NCBI GenBank assembly: GCA_016218495.1
Contig: JACRDU010000138.1
Span: 1 to 34,194, forward strand
DNA length: 34,194 bases
Reading direction: 5' to 3'
Source: Elusimicrobiota bacterium
Lineage (GTDB): Bacteria > Elusimicrobiota > Elusimicrobia > UBA1565
The notes beneath the pieces were generated by a model. That model was given only the letters and a program-made list of their open reading frames with translations, made no database searches and had not been told where the DNA came from. The translations under genes and the position numbers were made by a program. Below are positions 33,382 through 34,194 of the stretch, one piece after another; position 1 is the first letter of the stretch; the number at the start of each line of letters is the position of its first letter.

Positions 33382-34049
33382 AAGGCGCCAAGGCTAAGAG
33401 GACTCTTCGGGTCATGCTGGCCGACGACGAGGTCCTGTTCCGCGACATCCTCAAGGACCGTCTGAAGAGCGAGGCGGACATCAAGGTCGTCGGCGAGGCT
33501 GACGACGGGGAAGCGGCCGTCAAGCTGGTCAAGGAGCTCAAGCCCGACGTCGTGCTGATGGACATCAGCATGGGCGGGGGCGGCGGCATCGAGGCCACGC
33601 GCAAGGTCACGGCGGCCGTCCCGGGGACCAAGGTCCTGATGCTCTCCTCGTTCACCGACGAGTCCCACGTGATGGAGGCGGTGCAGGCCGGGGCCTACGG
33701 CTATATCTCCAAGAAGCTCCCCACCCAGGAGCTGGTCCGTGCGCTGCGGGCCTTCGCGGAGCAGGGCACGATGCTGCCTTCCCCTCTGATGCAGCGCGTC
33801 GTCACCCGTCTGCACGCGGTCAACCGCGTCTCCGGCAGCCCGCTGGGCGACCTCACGCAGACGCAGATGCGCGTGCTGGCGCTGCTCGGCGAAGGGAAAT
33901 CCAACAAGGAGATCGCCTCCGAGCTGGGCTGCAACGTCAAGACCATCAAGAACCACCTGAACGTCCTGTTCCAGAAGTTCGACGTCAAGAACCGGACCGA
34001 GGCCGTGGTGAGGGGCATCCGGGCCGGGCTCATCGCGGGCAATTTCTAG
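33378..34049 (+). CDS. NarL/FixJ-family two-component response regulator
   Basis: The 223-residue protein starts at GTG 33378 within a GTGA overlap of the preceding gene; GGGAGGG lies a few bases upstream. The receiver domain (about 10-130) has ADDE, phospho-acceptor Asp62 in VVLMDIS, Ser-Ser in MLSSF and Lys in ISKKLP. The LuxR-type helix-turn-helix (about 155-215) reads LTQTQMRVLALLGEGKSNKE, with recognition helix NVKTIKNHLNVLFQKF. It should be a DNA-binding regulator; no kinase is in the window. Coupling to a one-carbon enzyme is unusual and leaves its stimulus open. Confidence 0.93.
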   Translation: MKGAKAKRTLRVMLADDEVLFRDILKDRLKSEADIKVVGEADDGEAAVKLVKELKPDVVLMDISMGGGGGIEATRKVTAAVPGTKVLMLSSFTDESHVMEAVQAGAYGYISKKLPTQELVRALRAFAEQGTMLPSPLMQRVVTRLHAVNRVSGSPLGDLTQTQMRVLALLGEGKSNKEIASELGCNVKTIKNHLNVLFQKFDVKNRTEAVVRGIRAGLIAGNF

Positions 34050-34125
34050 ACCCGACTCCAAGTTCACACACTTTTAAGGGCGTGGTTGTTCCCCTCCAAC
34101 GGATCGCTCGGCACGGCAGAACCGG

Positions 34126-34194
34126 TAGAATCCTGCGTCTCGGTCTGCCAGAGCCCGAGGGGGGCAAAGAGGGGGCCCGCCGAGGGCAACCGAG
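34126..34194 (+). ncRNA. Possible start of a structured RNA (cut by the window edge)
   Basis: TAGAAT (34126-34131) predicts a transcript start near 34138. From there CTCGGT (34139-34144) can pair with ACCGAG (34189-34194), enclosing two small hairpins, GCCC-GAGGG-GGGC and GCCC-GCCGA-GGGC, in a three-way arrangement. No reading frame starts here and no known RNA family is recognised. The GC-rich context makes chance pairing possible. Confidence 0.3.

Noticed and set aside
34050-34194. SAM-type or other known riboswitch because of the GGCAACC-like end
   Set aside because: The conserved core sequences of those classes (such as the AGAGAGGUGGAGGGA stretch of SAM-I) are absent; only a generic fold is supported.

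Overview
This is a GC-rich, gene-dense bacterial chromosome segment of about 33 protein genes with very short intergenic gaps. The envelope looks diderm: there is a lipoprotein, a System II cytochrome c machinery, a Wzx-like flippase, an M23 peptidase and a DUF5916-type beta-barrel remnant. No rRNA, tRNA or taxon marker is present, so the phylum is not fixed. The alanine/proline-rich secreted proteins of unknown function suggest an under-sampled phylum such as Elusimicrobiota, but that is only an impression.

Layout. (1) 1-1006: the end of an ECF sigma factor, its zinc-finger anti-sigma factor and a Flp-type pilin-like protein. The membrane part of the anti-sigma factor closely resembles the pilin. 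(2) 1007-2628 (-): a CcsA/HemX-like membrane protein and the DNA glycosylase MutM. (3) 2741-5526 (+): a CADD-family protein (self-sacrificing p-aminobenzoate synthase), a DUF420 membrane protein, an MFS transporter and a small membrane protein. (4) 5523-9355 (-): a sulfur cluster. A Cys-less rhodanese and an NfuA-like Fe-S carrier come first, then cysM, a JAMM peptidase (mec-like) and a three-domain CysO-MoeZ-rhodanese fusion. An IscR/Rrf2-like operator lies between the two transcription units. (5) 9372-14338: four proteins of unknown function. One is an exported protein ending in a PEP-utiliser 'swivelling' domain that has lost its phospho-histidine. (6) 14321-22553: a flippase (-), then a lipoprotein, a fused ResB-CcsA cytochrome c synthase and two GT-C glycosyltransferases (+). 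(7) 22623-25284: a secreted protein with an internal repeat and a broken DUF5916 gene. (8) 25355-34049: ahcY, a rhomboid protease, a secreted GH13 alpha-amylase, a GDT1-family transporter, gltA, a receiver protein, an M23 peptidase, a yeast-MTD1-like methylene-THF dehydrogenase and a NarL-type regulator. The right edge may hold the start of a structured RNA.

How genes work together. The sulfur block looks like a complete protein-bound-sulfide route to cysteine plus Fe-S delivery. CADD and the MTD1-like enzyme belong to folate and one-carbon metabolism, and AhcY to the methyl cycle. Many operon heads carry a -10 hexamer (TANNNT) only 5-8 nt before the start codon and have no Shine-Dalgarno sequence, so leaderless or near-leaderless transcription appears common. 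Genes inside operons usually use ATGA/GTGA overlaps.

The best candidates for something new are the pilin-mimicking anti-sigma factor, the CysO-E1-rhodanese polyprotein with its adjacent JAMM peptidase, and the SGRLxAxF(D/E) motif shared by three otherwise unrelated exported proteins.
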